Shown: positions 54,195-62,485 of the stretch, piece by piece | Numbering within the stretch: the first letter of the stretch is position 1 | How the letters are laid out: each line of letters begins with the position of its first letter | Assembly: GCA_963782415.1 (NCBI GenBank) | Contig: CAWAJT010000006.1 | Coordinates: 620,001 to 684,000 of the forward strand | Direction of reading: 5' to 3' | Origin: Bog-473 sp963782415 | GTDB taxonomy: Bacteria > Actinomycetota > Acidimicrobiia > Acidimicrobiales > RAAP-2 | DNA: 64,000 bases | Translations under genes and position numbers: made by a program | Notes under the pieces: model-generated | The model's input: the letters and a program-made list of their open reading frames with translations, nothing else | What the model was told of the DNA's origin: nothing | The model's database searches: none

Positions 54195-55281
54195 ATGACC
54201 ACCAGCCCAACGATCACCGATTCGGACGTTGCCTTCGAGCCGAAGTGGGGCATTGATTCCCCCTCCACCACGATGTTCGACTTCGACTACACCGGCGGGC
54301 GCGAACAGCTCCTGCGGCTCTACGACAAGGGTACGCGTCGCCAGTGGATCGGGAGTGACCGGCTCGACTGGAGCCAGGAGGTCGACCTGGCCGATCCCGT
54401 TGGCATGCCCGACGAGATCATGCCGATCTTCGGCACCGAGTGGTGGGACAACATGTCCGAGGAACAGCGCGGCGAACTGCGGCGTCACACCGAGGCCTGG
54501 CGCTTCAGCCAGTTCATGCATGGCGAGCAGGGCGCGTTGATCTGTACGGCCAAGATTGTGCAGACGGTGCCCGACATCGACTCGAAGTTCTATGCCGCGA
54601 CGCAGGTGATCGACGAGGCCCGACACGTCGAGGTCTACAGCCGCTATCTCCACGAGAAGGTGCAGCTGGTGTACCCGCTCAACCCGCACCTCAAGGCGCT
54701 GTTGGACGACGTCATCTCCGACAACCGGTGGGACATGACGTATCTCGGCATGCAGGTGCTCATCGAGGGACTGGCGCTCGCCGCGTTCGGCATCATCCGC
54801 AACAACGCGCAGAACCCACTGGCCAAGGCGCTGAACGCCTACGTCATGCAGGACGAGGCGCGCCATGTCATGTTCGGGCGCCTGGCCCTGCGCGACTACT
54901 ACCCGCAGCTGAGCCAGGCCGAGCGCGACGAGCGCGAGGCGTTCTGCATCGAGGCCTGTTACCTCATGCGCGACCGCTTCTTGGGCGAGGAGGTCTGGGA
55001 GCGCCTGGAGATGCCGGCCGAGATCGCAACCTACGTCGACAACAGCGAGACGTTGCGCCAGTTCCGCAACTTCCTGTTCATGCGAATTGTGCCGATCCTG
55101 CCGCGACATAGGACTGTGGGGCCCACGACTCCGCGAAGCCTTCGAGCAGATGGGCGTCATCGGGTTCGCCGAGACCGACATCGATGCCGAGATGGCAGAC
55201 GACGAGAAGGCCGCCCAGGATCTCGACGACGCGCAGGACGCCCGGCTGGCGCACGTGAAGGCGGTGGCGGCAGAGGCCTGA
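54195..55281 (+). CDS. Ferritin-like diiron protein, one frameshift
   Basis: A protein of about 362 residues of the R2-like/ferritin-like diiron superfamily. Carboxylate and His ligands are in GEQGAL, then DEARHVEVYSRYL, IEGLALAAFG and QDEARHVMFGRLAL, giving two E/D-x2-H sites. This set is seen in AurF-type oxygenases and related unannotated actinobacterial proteins, so an oxygenase role is likely but the substrate is unknown. The frame shifts at about 55,100; the continuation DIGLWGPRLREAFEQMGVIG runs to the stop at 55281. The ATG at 54195 is the start. Confidence 0.85.
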
Positions 55282-55312
55282 GGGGTGGGGCGGGCCGGAG
55301 CGAGCGGGTTCC

Positions 55313-56143
55313 CTAGAGGTCGCCCAACGCCGTAGCCAACGGCCCGAGGACGGCGGGGTCGAGTGGCGGTCGCAGATACACGATGCCGAGATCGACCCCC
55401 ACCTCGTGCAGCGCACCAGCCTGCTCGGCGGTGGCGTTCGGATCGCCGGCGGAGATGAGGTGGCTCGAAAGGAGGATCTCGCTGGGGTCGCGCCCGAGGT
55501 CCTCGCAGTGCTGATGAAGGATGTCGCGCTTGTGCGCGAACTCCTCCGGCGTGCCACCGAGGAAGTTCCAGTGCTGAGCAAAGCGTGCGGCGGTGCGCAG
55601 GGTTCGCCTCTCGCCGCTGCCGCCGATGCAGATCGGTGGGTGCGGCCGCTGCACCGGCTTGGGCTCGTTGCGAGCGTCGCGCACGTGGTAGTACCTCCCG
55701 TCGATGGTCGTCGTCTCCTGGGTGAGGAGGGCGACAATCACGGCACACGCCTCCTCGAAGCGGTCGCTGCGCTCGGCGGGGGTGCCCAATTCAATCCCGT
55801 AGGCCCCTGACTCCTCCTCGTTCCACCCCGCCCCGAGGCCGATCTCGAGACGCCCGCCGGACACGATATCGAGGGTGCTTGCCATGTTGGCGAGGATCGC
55901 CGGATGCCGGTAGTGGATGCCCGTCACGAGCGTGCCCATGCGCAGGCGCGTGGTCGCCTGCGCGAGGGCCGTCAGCGTGACCCAGCCCTCCATGCACGGT
56001 CCGGTGCTGTCGGAGAAGATCGGGTAGAAGTGGTCGAAGGTCCACCCCGACTCGAACAGGTCGATGTCGTCAGCCTCCTTCCACACGGCGAGCATGTCCG
56101 CCCAGGTCGTTTCCTGCGGCGATGTCTTGAAGGCGAAGCGCAT
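55313..56143 (-). CDS. LLM-class F420-dependent oxidoreductase
   Basis: A 276-residue luciferase-like TIM-barrel enzyme of the F420 type (TIGR03560-like). MRFAFKTSPQETTWADMLAVW opens the barrel; MGTLVTGIHYRHPAILANMA, LEIGLGAGWNEEESGAYGIEL and ICIGGSGERRTLRTAARFAQ are the cofactor and substrate loops. The substrate is unknown. The start is ATG 56143; the frame runs 30 bases further upstream without conserved sequence. It converges on the ferritin-like gene. Confidence 0.9.
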   Translation of the reverse strand: MRFAFKTSPQETTWADMLAVWKEADDIDLFESGWTFDHFYPIFSDSTGPCMEGWVTLTALAQATTRLRMGTLVTGIHYRHPAILANMASTLDIVSGGRLEIGLGAGWNEEESGAYGIELGTPAERSDRFEEACAVIVALLTQETTTIDGRYYHVRDARNEPKPVQRPHPPICIGGSGERRTLRTAARFAQHWNFLGGTPEEFAHKRDILHQHCEDLGRDPSEILLSSHLISAGDPNATAEQAGALHEVGVDLGIVYLRPPLDPAVLGPLATALGDL

Positions 56144-56262
56144 GCGCCCCACGCTATGTGCGGTCCGCCGCACCGCCGTACCGCTGCAAACGTCTCAGGG
56201 GCGCCGGGTAGACTGCGTGCACGTTCTACGGGTACGGAGTCCACAGTTCTTGGATCGCGCTG

Positions 56263-56595
56263 GTGATCTTCTTTGGCGTGTTCGTCTTTCGGGCCATATC
56301 GTCGCAGCGACGAGGTCGGGGGCACCAGCACGGCACGCCATCGGCGAGCACTTTGACCGACCCCGATCCCATGTTCTCCCGTGAGCCAGCCGACTCTTTG
56401 GACTCCTCGGAGGCCGAAACGCCGTCGGTGACACCAACGTTCACCGGAGTGCCGCCAGGTTGGTTCACCGATCCTTCGGGCCGGCATCAACAGCGCTACT
56501 GGTCCGGGTCCGGATGGACCGAGCATGTGACCGACGCAGGCGTGCCCGGCACGGACCCTCCCCCGGGCCACGGGAGCCAGACGCCCTCGCCCTAG
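56263..56595 (+). CDS. DUF2510-type small protein
   Basis: A 110-residue protein that begins with a hydrophobic stretch (IFFGVFVFRAI), probably part of a membrane helix whose upstream half (SSWIALV) has no in-frame start codon before a stop, so the true N-terminus or a frameshift is uncertain. The C-terminal third has PPGWFTDPSGRHQQRYW and GSGWTEHVTDAG, the DUF2510 module. The function is unknown. Confidence 0.6.
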   Translation: MIFFGVFVFRAISSQRRGRGHQHGTPSASTLTDPDPMFSREPADSLDSSEAETPSVTPTFTGVPPGWFTDPSGRHQQRYWSGSGWTEHVTDAGVPGTDPPPGHGSQTPSP

Positions 56596-57122
56596 CGAGA
56601 AAAGCGCTCCCGGAGAGCGGGAACGCCATGAGGCAAGAAGGCGACGATGGCTGCGGCGAGAGCAACGAAGGCACCCCACGTCCAACCCAAGCCGGACGGC
56701 TTCATGAGCAACGCCAGTAGGACGAGTGCCAGGTTGACGCCGGTGAGCACGGCCAAGAGCTGCTCCTTGCTCAGACGGCCAGCTCCGGCGAGGTCCCCGA
56801 CATCGAACGCGGTGATCAAGACGTACAGCACGAGGATGGCGGCGTTCACGACGGCGATGAACAGCCATCCGTGGGCGTTCAGGCCACTGAACGAGAAGGG
56901 TCCAATGCCGTACCAGGGCAGCCAGAACGAGATCAAGAGGACCAGGCTGGCAGGCCCGACGATCCGGTCTCGGTGGTTGACGGCATCGACTCGCTGACGG
57001 GACTTGCTGGGCCGCTTCGGCTCAGGTCGCGCCACAACGGGGCGTCTGATGGCCGCCCCACACGACGGGCAGAGGGCGGTTCCGGGGGTCACTTCAATCA
57101 AGCAACGAGAACACGCAGGCAA
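56592..57122 (-). CDS. Zinc-ribbon plus membrane-helix protein
   Basis: About 176 residues. The N-terminus is a zinc ribbon (CSRCLIEVTPGTALCPSCG, Cys-x2-Cys-x11-Cys-x2-Cys), followed by a basic linker and four membrane helices (IVGPASLVLLISFWLPWYG; WLFIAVVNAAILVLYVLITA; LLAVLTGVNLALVLLALLM; WGAFVALAAAIVAFLP). This zinc-ribbon/membrane arrangement is common and uncharacterised in actinobacteria. The TTG at 57122 has GAAAGGG about nine bases upstream; no better start is seen. Confidence 0.65.
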   Translation of the reverse strand: MPACSRCLIEVTPGTALCPSCGAAIRRPVVARPEPKRPSKSRQRVDAVNHRDRIVGPASLVLLISFWLPWYGIGPFSFSGLNAHGWLFIAVVNAAILVLYVLITAFDVGDLAGAGRLSKEQLLAVLTGVNLALVLLALLMKPSGLGWTWGAFVALAAAIVAFLPHGVPALRERFSR

Positions 57123-57595
57123 CCGGCCACCCTTTCTTCTTGGGATCTTGCCGCATGAGGCTACCGCCGGGATCGATCGAGCATCACCACGCTGATCCAC
57201 CGCTCTGCCGTGGCCTCCGCTGGGCCGGTGCCACCGCACCCGGTGGGCCGCTGTGCCCGGGTTGCCGCTGTGCCCCGTCGGCCGCTGTGCGAGGTCGCCT
57301 GCGGTCGAGCCATTGTCCTTTTGCCGGTTCCGGATCGGCGCCCGCATGCGGTGCGACGCCGCTCCAAGGAGCCAGACGCAACCGCTGCTCCGCACGTGGC
57401 CGTCGCCAACGACGGCGAGTCGCGTACAGACGCGGCGCTGCGGCCTGGTCGAGGGTGGCAATGGCCACCACCAGCGAGGTGAGATTCGCGTCGTCAACCA
57501 AGGCGATCGATACCCAACCGATCGCAGGTGTTCACCATCGCCAACCCGGCCTCCTCGACGCCGGCCCAGTTCTGGTAGGCCCTGGCAGCAGCCCA
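57123..57595. other. Spacer without supported genes
   Basis: 473 bases between the zinc-ribbon gene and the next supported coding region. It is GC-rich, with imperfect repeats of CCGCTGTG at about 57,210-57,290. Open frames exist on both strands, but none has a recognisable domain, a convincing ribosome site or continuous conserved sequence. I can assign nothing to it. Confidence 0.5.
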
Positions 57596-57892
57596 CTACC
57601 TGACCTCGCGTCGCAGCGTCGCGCTGGCCGCGCCCTCGATCATGCGGACGAAGGCACTCGGTCGGTAACCCTTCGGCGGGTGCTGAAACAGGCCGGAATA
57701 GGTCCAGTCCACGTAGTCGCAGGCAACGGTATTGCGGTGCAAGGACGTCGAGGACGTCGAGAACGTCGAGAACGAAGCGGGGCCGTCGGCGGAAATGGGC
57801 TCGGCGCCAGCCGTGCTGGCTACCCCGTCGACGAAAAGGGTCGAGACGAAGAATGTCACGACGACGAATGCCGTCCGGACGAGGGTCGTCAC
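57596..57892 (-). CDS. Small secreted protein, unknown function
   Basis: A 98-residue candidate: a signal peptide (TLVRTAFVVVTFFVSTLFVDG, cut as TLVRTAFVVVTFFVSTLFVD) then a Ser/Thr-rich STFSTSSTS segment encoded by a 9-bp repeat, and a C-terminal CDYVDWTYSGLFQHPPKG stretch with one Cys. The GTG at 57892 is the only start that precedes the signal. No family recognised; it may be spurious, but the signal peptide and tail look real. Confidence 0.45.
   Translation of the reverse strand: MTTLVRTAFVVVTFFVSTLFVDGVASTAGAEPISADGPASFSTFSTSSTSLHRNTVACDYVDWTYSGLFQHPPKGYRPSAFVRMIEGAASATLRREVR
57744..57770. repeat. 9-bp tandem repeat inside the small secreted gene
   Basis: GACGTCGAG, GACGTCGAG and AACGTCGAG follow each other and encode, on the minus strand, repeated Ser-Thr-Phe or Ser-Thr-Ser. 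The unit is a multiple of three, so the frame is kept when copies change. Confidence 0.85.
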
Positions 57893-57960
57893 CCGACGCT
57901 CGGGATCGTACGGGCGCGGGACCGACCGACGACAGCCGCCGGCCACGTCCCGACGGAGGA

Positions 57961-58389
57961 TCAACCGCCCTCTATCGCCCGTTCGAGACCTCGTGTGATC
58001 TGCTGGGTGGGTTCGTTGGTGTCGAGATAGTCGCGCCACGCCGTGACCTTGCCGTCGGCGTCCACGTCGATCACGGTGGCGCCGGTCATTGAGATGGGGA
58101 TGCCCGCCTTGCCCTCACCGGCCTGGAACGTCGCCCTCCCCGTCCACTCGAAGACGGCCCAGTCGGTGCCGCCGCGGATGCGATCGACTGTCTGGTTCCA
58201 GTCAGGGAAGATGGCGTCGGTGTCCCGGGCCACCTTGTGCAGATCGGTCGTCCAGGGGGTGACCGGGTCGCAGAAGCGGCCACCCGGAGCGAAGAGGGCG
58301 GCGAAGTCGTCCGGGCCCTCGATGGACTCGAAGGTCTTGGCCCAGGCGGCCCAATCCCGCTCCCCTGTGTTCCCCTGTTGCGTGCTCAT
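57961..58389 (-). CDS. SnoaL-like (NTF2-fold) protein, last gene of the YbjQ-type operon
   Basis: A 142-residue single-domain protein of the nuclear transport factor 2/SnoaL fold: WAKTFESIEGPDDFAALFAPGGRFCDP and TGATVIDVDADGKVTAWRDYL are typical for the cone-shaped fold that binds small hydrophobic ligands or acts as a cyclase or isomerase. No activity can be assigned. The ATG at 58389 overlaps the stop of the preceding gene by four bases. Confidence 0.82.
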   Translation of the reverse strand: MSTQQGNTGERDWAAWAKTFESIEGPDDFAALFAPGGRFCDPVTPWTTDLHKVARDTDAIFPDWNQTVDRIRGGTDWAVFEWTGRATFQAGEGKAGIPISMTGATVIDVDADGKVTAWRDYLDTNEPTQQITRGLERAIEGG

Positions 58390-59270
58390 CGCTTCCGTCC
58401 CCTTCCTTGGCTGGTGCTGCGCAGGCTTTCGGCCTCGAAACGCACCACCGCATCGTCGAGCGGGAGGACGACCAGCGGTTCCACGAACCGGTGCGCCTCC
58501 GCCACGAGTTTGACGGCCGTGCCCCAGGCCGTAAACCCGACGGCGTGGCGGGCGAAGCTCATCGGCCCCTCGGTGACCTTGACCTCCACCACGCCTTCGC
58601 CCCCGACGTCCAGGGCGGAGCGTTGCATCTTCTCCATGGCCGATTCGCGGGCCGTGTACATGGCCTCGGTGTAGTTCGTGAGCTCGACGTTCTGCGTCGA
58701 CTGCTTCATCGCCTGGCCGGCCGTGCGCCGCGGCGCGTAGACGAAGCTGGCCCCGAAGGCGAGGCCGACGGGCATCCAGCCGGCGCGCTGCAACAAGGTG
58801 AAGTCGCGTGCCGAGAGGTCGGACACGAAGGGCATGGCCAGCGCGGCATCGGTCCCGCGGGTGTCCTTGCCGTCTATGGGACGCACGGCCGTGCCCACGA
58901 ATTCGACGTCAATGTGGTGCGTGTGCACCGACACCACCACCCTGACTCCGACGACGCCGTGGCCACGGACCTTGGTGCACTCGCCGCGCAAGACGCGGGA
59001 GGCCTGGTCCACCGCGGCGTTGTGCGCGTCCGAAGCCAGTGAGATGGCACCCCGCCCCCAGTTCCACACCCCGACCGGCACCGATACCACGGCCACGCCG
59101 ACGACGAGGTCGAGCGGCTCCCATCCGGCCGCGTGGAGAAGGAGGGCTTCGTCGACCGAGAGGTCCGAGGTGATGCCGCGTGCGGTCGACGGGGGCGCCG
59201 CCGTTGCCAACGCCTGGGCACCTCGGAGCATCTCGGCGCGGACGTCGGGAGCCGGTGCGGTGCCCGTCAT
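58386..59270 (-). CDS. Two-module YbjQ/DUF74-like protein (paralogue C)
   Basis: A 294-residue protein with two repeated modules. Module 1 starts ITSDLSVDEALLLHAAGWEPL and ends GVVGVRVVVSVHTHHIDVEF then GTAV. Module 2 starts FVSDLSARDFTLLQRAGWMPV, with YTEAMYTARESAMEKM and a last GTAV. The ARE-x-A and GTAV features resemble the putative heavy-metal-binding YbjQ (DUF74) fold, which forms pentamers. The SDLS and AG-x-P starts are shared with the two paralogues upstream. The function is unknown. It overlaps both neighbours by four bases. Confidence 0.85.
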   Translation of the reverse strand: MTGTAPAPDVRAEMLRGAQALATAAPPSTARGITSDLSVDEALLLHAAGWEPLDLVVGVAVVSVPVGVWNWGRGAISLASDAHNAAVDQASRVLRGECTKVRGHGVVGVRVVVSVHTHHIDVEFVGTAVRPIDGKDTRGTDAALAMPFVSDLSARDFTLLQRAGWMPVGLAFGASFVYAPRRTAGQAMKQSTQNVELTNYTEAMYTARESAMEKMQRSALDVGGEGVVEVKVTEGPMSFARHAVGFTAWGTAVKLVAEAHRFVEPLVVLPLDDAVVRFEAESLRSTSQGRGRKR

Positions 59271-60235
59271 GACAGCCGCACCGTCGGCCTCGGCAGTACG
59301 ACCGGATCGAATTCCTTGAAGCGCCGCACCCGGTTGCCCCGCAGCGTGCAGTCGATGACCTCGTCGCCCTGCGAGAGCGCACGGGTGGCGACGTCCATCG
59401 ACGCTCCGTGCAGCTCGTCGCCATGGAGCTGTTCGCGCACGTGTTTGCGGGCCAGCTGGCGCGAGGCCATATGCGCCTTGCTCACCTGTTCCACCAATGT
59501 CGGGCCGCCTGTCATCCCCCAGGCGCCCATGGAGCCCTCCATGAAGTACTCGGTCATGCAGTAGGCCCACACCCGAACCGACGCCAGCGCCGCCACCACC
59601 GCGACCGGCATGAATCCCGACTCAATCGATTTCGTCAGGCGCTGCCCCGCCAGGTAGGTGCTCCACGGCACGCCCCCGGCCGGCGGCGGGCCGCCCTCGA
59701 CCGTCACCGCCGTGCCCAAGAAGTGGAACTCGGTCGTCCCGGTGTCGGCCACGTTCGACACCCGGTCCGCAACGCCGATCACACCGTGGGCACCCATGGT
59801 GCCGGCCTCCTCGAGCATGCGGGCATACGCCGTGCCGTAGCCCTGGGCCCAGGCCTCCTCGACCCAGGGCTGCTCGAGGTTCTGGCCCCAGGATCGGTGC
59901 TCGTTGGAGACGAACCCGTGTGGACAGCGATACGTCTCCGTATAGGCCCCCGGCGCCTGCTGTCCACCCATGTAGGGCGACATGCCCCGCATGGTGCCCC
60001 CACCGGGCCCGTACCAACCCCACTGCATGACACAGAACCCCTGCACCAGCGCCATCGGTTGGAGGCCGAGGTCGAGACAGGCAGCGAAGTCCGGCACGCT
60101 CAAGCCCGAGGAGAAGGTGGTGGACTCCAAACGGCGGACAGCGGCTTCTGGCAGATCGCCGTCCGGTCCGCCGGATGCGGTCGTCACGGCATCGGGCGGC
60201 GGGCTCTCCGGATCCCGCTCGTCTCCGTGGGGCAT
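59267..60235 (-). CDS. Two-module YbjQ/DUF74-like protein (paralogue B), diverged
   Basis: A 322-residue member of the same set. Module 1 (FSSGLSVPDFAACLDLGLQPM) contains a Gly/Met/Trp-rich insertion (WGWYGPGGGTMRGMSPYMGG), then YGTAYARMLEEAGTMGAHGVIGV and EFHFLGTAV. Module 2 is weaker (STYLAGQRLTKSIESGFMPV) and lacks the GTAV end. The insertion, with its Trp/Met and CPHG motifs, is unusual for the family. Its stop and the next start overlap by four bases. The function is unknown. Confidence 0.82.
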   Translation of the reverse strand: MPHGDERDPESPPPDAVTTASGGPDGDLPEAAVRRLESTTFSSGLSVPDFAACLDLGLQPMALVQGFCVMQWGWYGPGGGTMRGMSPYMGGQQAPGAYTETYRCPHGFVSNEHRSWGQNLEQPWVEEAWAQGYGTAYARMLEEAGTMGAHGVIGVADRVSNVADTGTTEFHFLGTAVTVEGGPPPAGGVPWSTYLAGQRLTKSIESGFMPVAVVAALASVRVWAYCMTEYFMEGSMGAWGMTGGPTLVEQVSKAHMASRQLARKHVREQLHGDELHGASMDVATRALSQGDEVIDCTLRGNRVRRFKEFDPVVLPRPTVRLS

Positions 60236-61071
60236 CAGTTGTCCAAGGAGATGATCGTGGTCGGCTTGGGCAGCGTGACCTCGCCGCTGCGTTTGGTCAC
60301 GGCTGTGCCCAGGGCCAGGAACTCAATGGTGTGCGAGCCCCACTGGTGCGACTTCTCTTCCAGGCGCACGCCCACAATGCCGCTCGCCTCCAGGCGACCC
60401 GCTTCGTCCTGCATGCGCGTCATGGCAAGTTCACGGGCCTCGTAGAGCGCCTGCGTGAAGTTGGGTAGCTCCACGTTCTGCCCCATCGATCCGAGCGCTT
60501 GCGTGAGTTTGCGATGGGCGATGTGGAAGACGCAGGTCCCCATGACGAGCCCTTGCGGCTCGTGCCCGGTCTGCATGAGGGTCCAGAAGTCCTGACCGGA
60601 GAGGTCCGAGGTGAAGGGCTTGCCCTCGGCGTTGCGGTACGACGTCCCGTCCTCCGCCTTGACCGCCGTGCCGAAGGCAATGAACTCCGCCGAGTCGTTG
60701 CCCCACTCGTAGTAGTTCACATCGAGACGCACGCCTACCACGCCGTCGGCCCCGAGTTCCTCGGCTTCCTCCTCCATGCGGTTCATGGCGAGCTCGCGTG
60801 CCGTATACATGGCCTCGGTCAGCTTGGTCAGCTCCTGGCTCTGACCCCACTTCCTCGTCTGCAGGCCGATGTGATAGATCGACGAGCCCATCACGAACCC
60901 GAGCGGATGAAAACCCGCCTCCTTGACGAGGAGGAACTCGTTCACCGAGAGGTCAGACGTGAAGAGGCCGTGCTCCAGCTCCTCGAGGCGGTGGGCCGCA
61001 TCCTTGGGGAGGTCGGGCGCGACGGGGGGCCGCGCCGGCGCCTGAGCCGGCTCGGGAGTTTCCTTGCTCAC
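60235..61071 (-). CDS. Two-module YbjQ/DUF74-like protein (paralogue A)
   Basis: A 278-residue protein that shows the repeat most clearly. Module 1 is FTSDLSVNEFLLVKEAGFHP, then GLQTRKWGQSQELTKLTEAM, YTARELAMNRMEEEAEELGA and FIAFGTAV. Module 2 is FTSDLSGQDFWTLMQTGHEP, then VELPNFTQALYEARELAMTR, GVRLEEKSHQWGSHTIEFLA and GTAV. Both modules have the ARELA helix and GTAV strand of the YbjQ family, so one protein may hold two subunits' worth of fold. The gene sits at the head of the paralogue set, after a short-linker gene it overlaps by four bases. Confidence 0.88.
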   Translation of the reverse strand: MSKETPEPAQAPARPPVAPDLPKDAAHRLEELEHGLFTSDLSVNEFLLVKEAGFHPLGFVMGSSIYHIGLQTRKWGQSQELTKLTEAMYTARELAMNRMEEEAEELGADGVVGVRLDVNYYEWGNDSAEFIAFGTAVKAEDGTSYRNAEGKPFTSDLSGQDFWTLMQTGHEPQGLVMGTCVFHIAHRKLTQALGSMGQNVELPNFTQALYEARELAMTRMQDEAGRLEASGIVGVRLEEKSHQWGSHTIEFLALGTAVTKRSGEVTLPKPTTIISLDN

Positions 61072-61637
61072 GATGGGCCTCCGATCACGATGTTCTCGAG
61101 CGCTGTGCGGGTCTGCTCACTGTGCGCCGCTTCCGCCTGCAGCGTGGTCAGCAGCCGGGTGAGCCACACGTCCATCGTGACCTGCTCGCTGCGGATCCGG
61201 ATGCCGCCCGAGGAGTGCCCGATGGTGCAGCGCACGGTCCCACCGTCCACGGCGGCTTCGAGCGTGTCGTCGCCGAGCGTGATGCGCACCAACTTGATCT
61301 CCTCGGACTTGCGGAACCGCCCGGCGCGCTCGACGGTGATGCGGTCGCCCAGCGCGACCGAGAGCTGCGCCACCAACAGCTTGAGCATGATCCGCAGATC
61401 GGTGCTGTTCGACGCCAGTTGGGCGACGGCCATGCTCAGATCGAAGGAGGCGTCGCCATCGCCGGGTCCTGGACCAGGCTCGAGTACTGATCCCGGTCCC
61501 GGTCCCGGTCCTGATTCCGGTCCCGGTTCCGGTCCTGATTCCGGTCTTGGTGCCGGTTCGCCCGCGGCAATCCCGTCTCCCGCGCCTTCGACCGCTCCGT
61601 TTGGCGAGCCGGCGGGCTCCATTGCCATCGGGCGCAT
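61068..61637 (-). CDS. Pro-Gly-linker protein, first gene of the YbjQ-type operon
   Basis: A 189-residue protein. Residues about 25-60 form a Pro/Gly/Glu/Ser-rich linker (GPEPGPESGPGPGPGS and similar) encoded by repeated CCGGTC-type hexamers. The rest is a single folded domain, from ASFDLSMAVAQLASNSTDLR and LKLLVAQLSVALGDRITVE to LTRLLTTLQAEAAHSEQTRT, of a kind I do not recognise. ATG 61637 has CGGAG seven bases upstream, which decides the start among three nearby ATGs. It overlaps the next gene by four bases (ATGA), so it probably encodes a partner of the YbjQ-type proteins. Confidence 0.78.
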   Translation of the reverse strand: MRPMAMEPAGSPNGAVEGAGDGIAAGEPAPRPESGPEPGPESGPGPGPGSVLEPGPGPGDGDASFDLSMAVAQLASNSTDLRIMLKLLVAQLSVALGDRITVERAGRFRKSEEIKLVRITLGDDTLEAAVDGGTVRCTIGHSSGGIRIRSEQVTMDVWLTRLLTTLQAEAAHSEQTRTALENIVIGGPS

Positions 61638-61701
61638 CGTACCGCTCCGTCCCCGGCGGTGAGCCTGCGGGTCCGACGTCAGCCGAGGAGGTTCGGGCGA
61701 C

Positions 61702-62151
61702 TCACGTTGGACGCGGCTCACAGATGACGACGGGAATGGAGCGCCCGGCCCGCCTTTGATAGCTGTCATAGCCCTTGTAGACCGCGACGATGTCCGGCCA
61801 CAGCGCCGCCTTCTCCTCGGGCGATGCCGTCCGGGCCCGCATGGCCCGCGTCCTGCCCTCCATGGTGATCTGCACGTCAGGATGGGCGACCAGGTTGCGG
61901 TACCACTGAGGATCACGGGTGTCACCACCCTTCGAGGCGATCAAGATGACCCTGCTCTCGTCGTGGATGGGCGTGGTGAGCATGGTGGTGCGGGGTTCGC
62001 CCGATGTGCGGCCGATCGTCTCCAGCTCCACGCCAGGCATGCCGAAGAGGACGTTGGGCCAGCGACCGCTGGTCACTTTGAGTGCGGCCTTGTGCGTGAG
62101 GTTCAGCATCTTGAACCCTGCGTCGACGACGGGCTTGCGCAGCTCGGTCAT
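61702..62151 (-). CDS. Deazaflavin (F420)-dependent nitroreductase family protein
   Basis: A 149-residue split-barrel protein of the Ddn family of actinobacteria. LETIGRTSGEPRTTMLTTPI, then ILIASKGGDTRDPQWYRNLV and the HPDVQITMEG strand match the F420-binding core; the N-terminus is a short amphipathic helix. These enzymes use F420H2 to reduce nitro groups, quinones or enones; the substrate here is unknown. ATG 62151. Confidence 0.9.
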   Translation of the reverse strand: MTELRKPVVDAGFKMLNLTHKAALKVTSGRWPNVLFGMPGVELETIGRTSGEPRTTMLTTPIHDESRVILIASKGGDTRDPQWYRNLVAHPDVQITMEGRTRAMRARTASPEEKAALWPDIVAVYKGYDSYQRRAGRSIPVVICEPRPT

Positions 62152-62485
62152 CGGGCGGCCGGCCTCCCCGTCATCGCCGGCGTGCGTGCCGGCGAGCTTG
62201 CCGGCGTCCTTGCCCTCGTGATCGCCATCTGGCCGTCATCTCCGTCATCCGCCCCTCACACGGGGGGCTGTCGGAACGAACCTACTGGGAACCGGCGGCG
62301 TCGATTGCAGCGTGGATCCCTGGCCCCGAGCCATCCCACTGCACGGGCCGAAGGCCGCCGTCGCAGCGCGGCCGACACGGCGGCGCGCCCCGCCCCCAAC
62401 GGCCGCATCCCGCTCGATACCATGGCGGTTGCCATCGCGCGTGGAATCGGTTGGGACGGCGACCACGAATCCAACAAGGAGAACG
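62152..62485. other. Divergent intergenic region
   Basis: 334 bases between the Ddn-like gene and the secreted protein on the other strand. It is GC-rich with several copies of GCCGGCG near 62,160-62,215. I see no convincing gene in it; it probably holds both divergent promoters. Confidence 0.5.

Noticed and set aside
57184..57501. Possible small gene in the 57.1-57.6 kb spacer
   Set aside because: Open frames exist but with no ribosome site, no domain and strong codon overlap with other frames; not supported.
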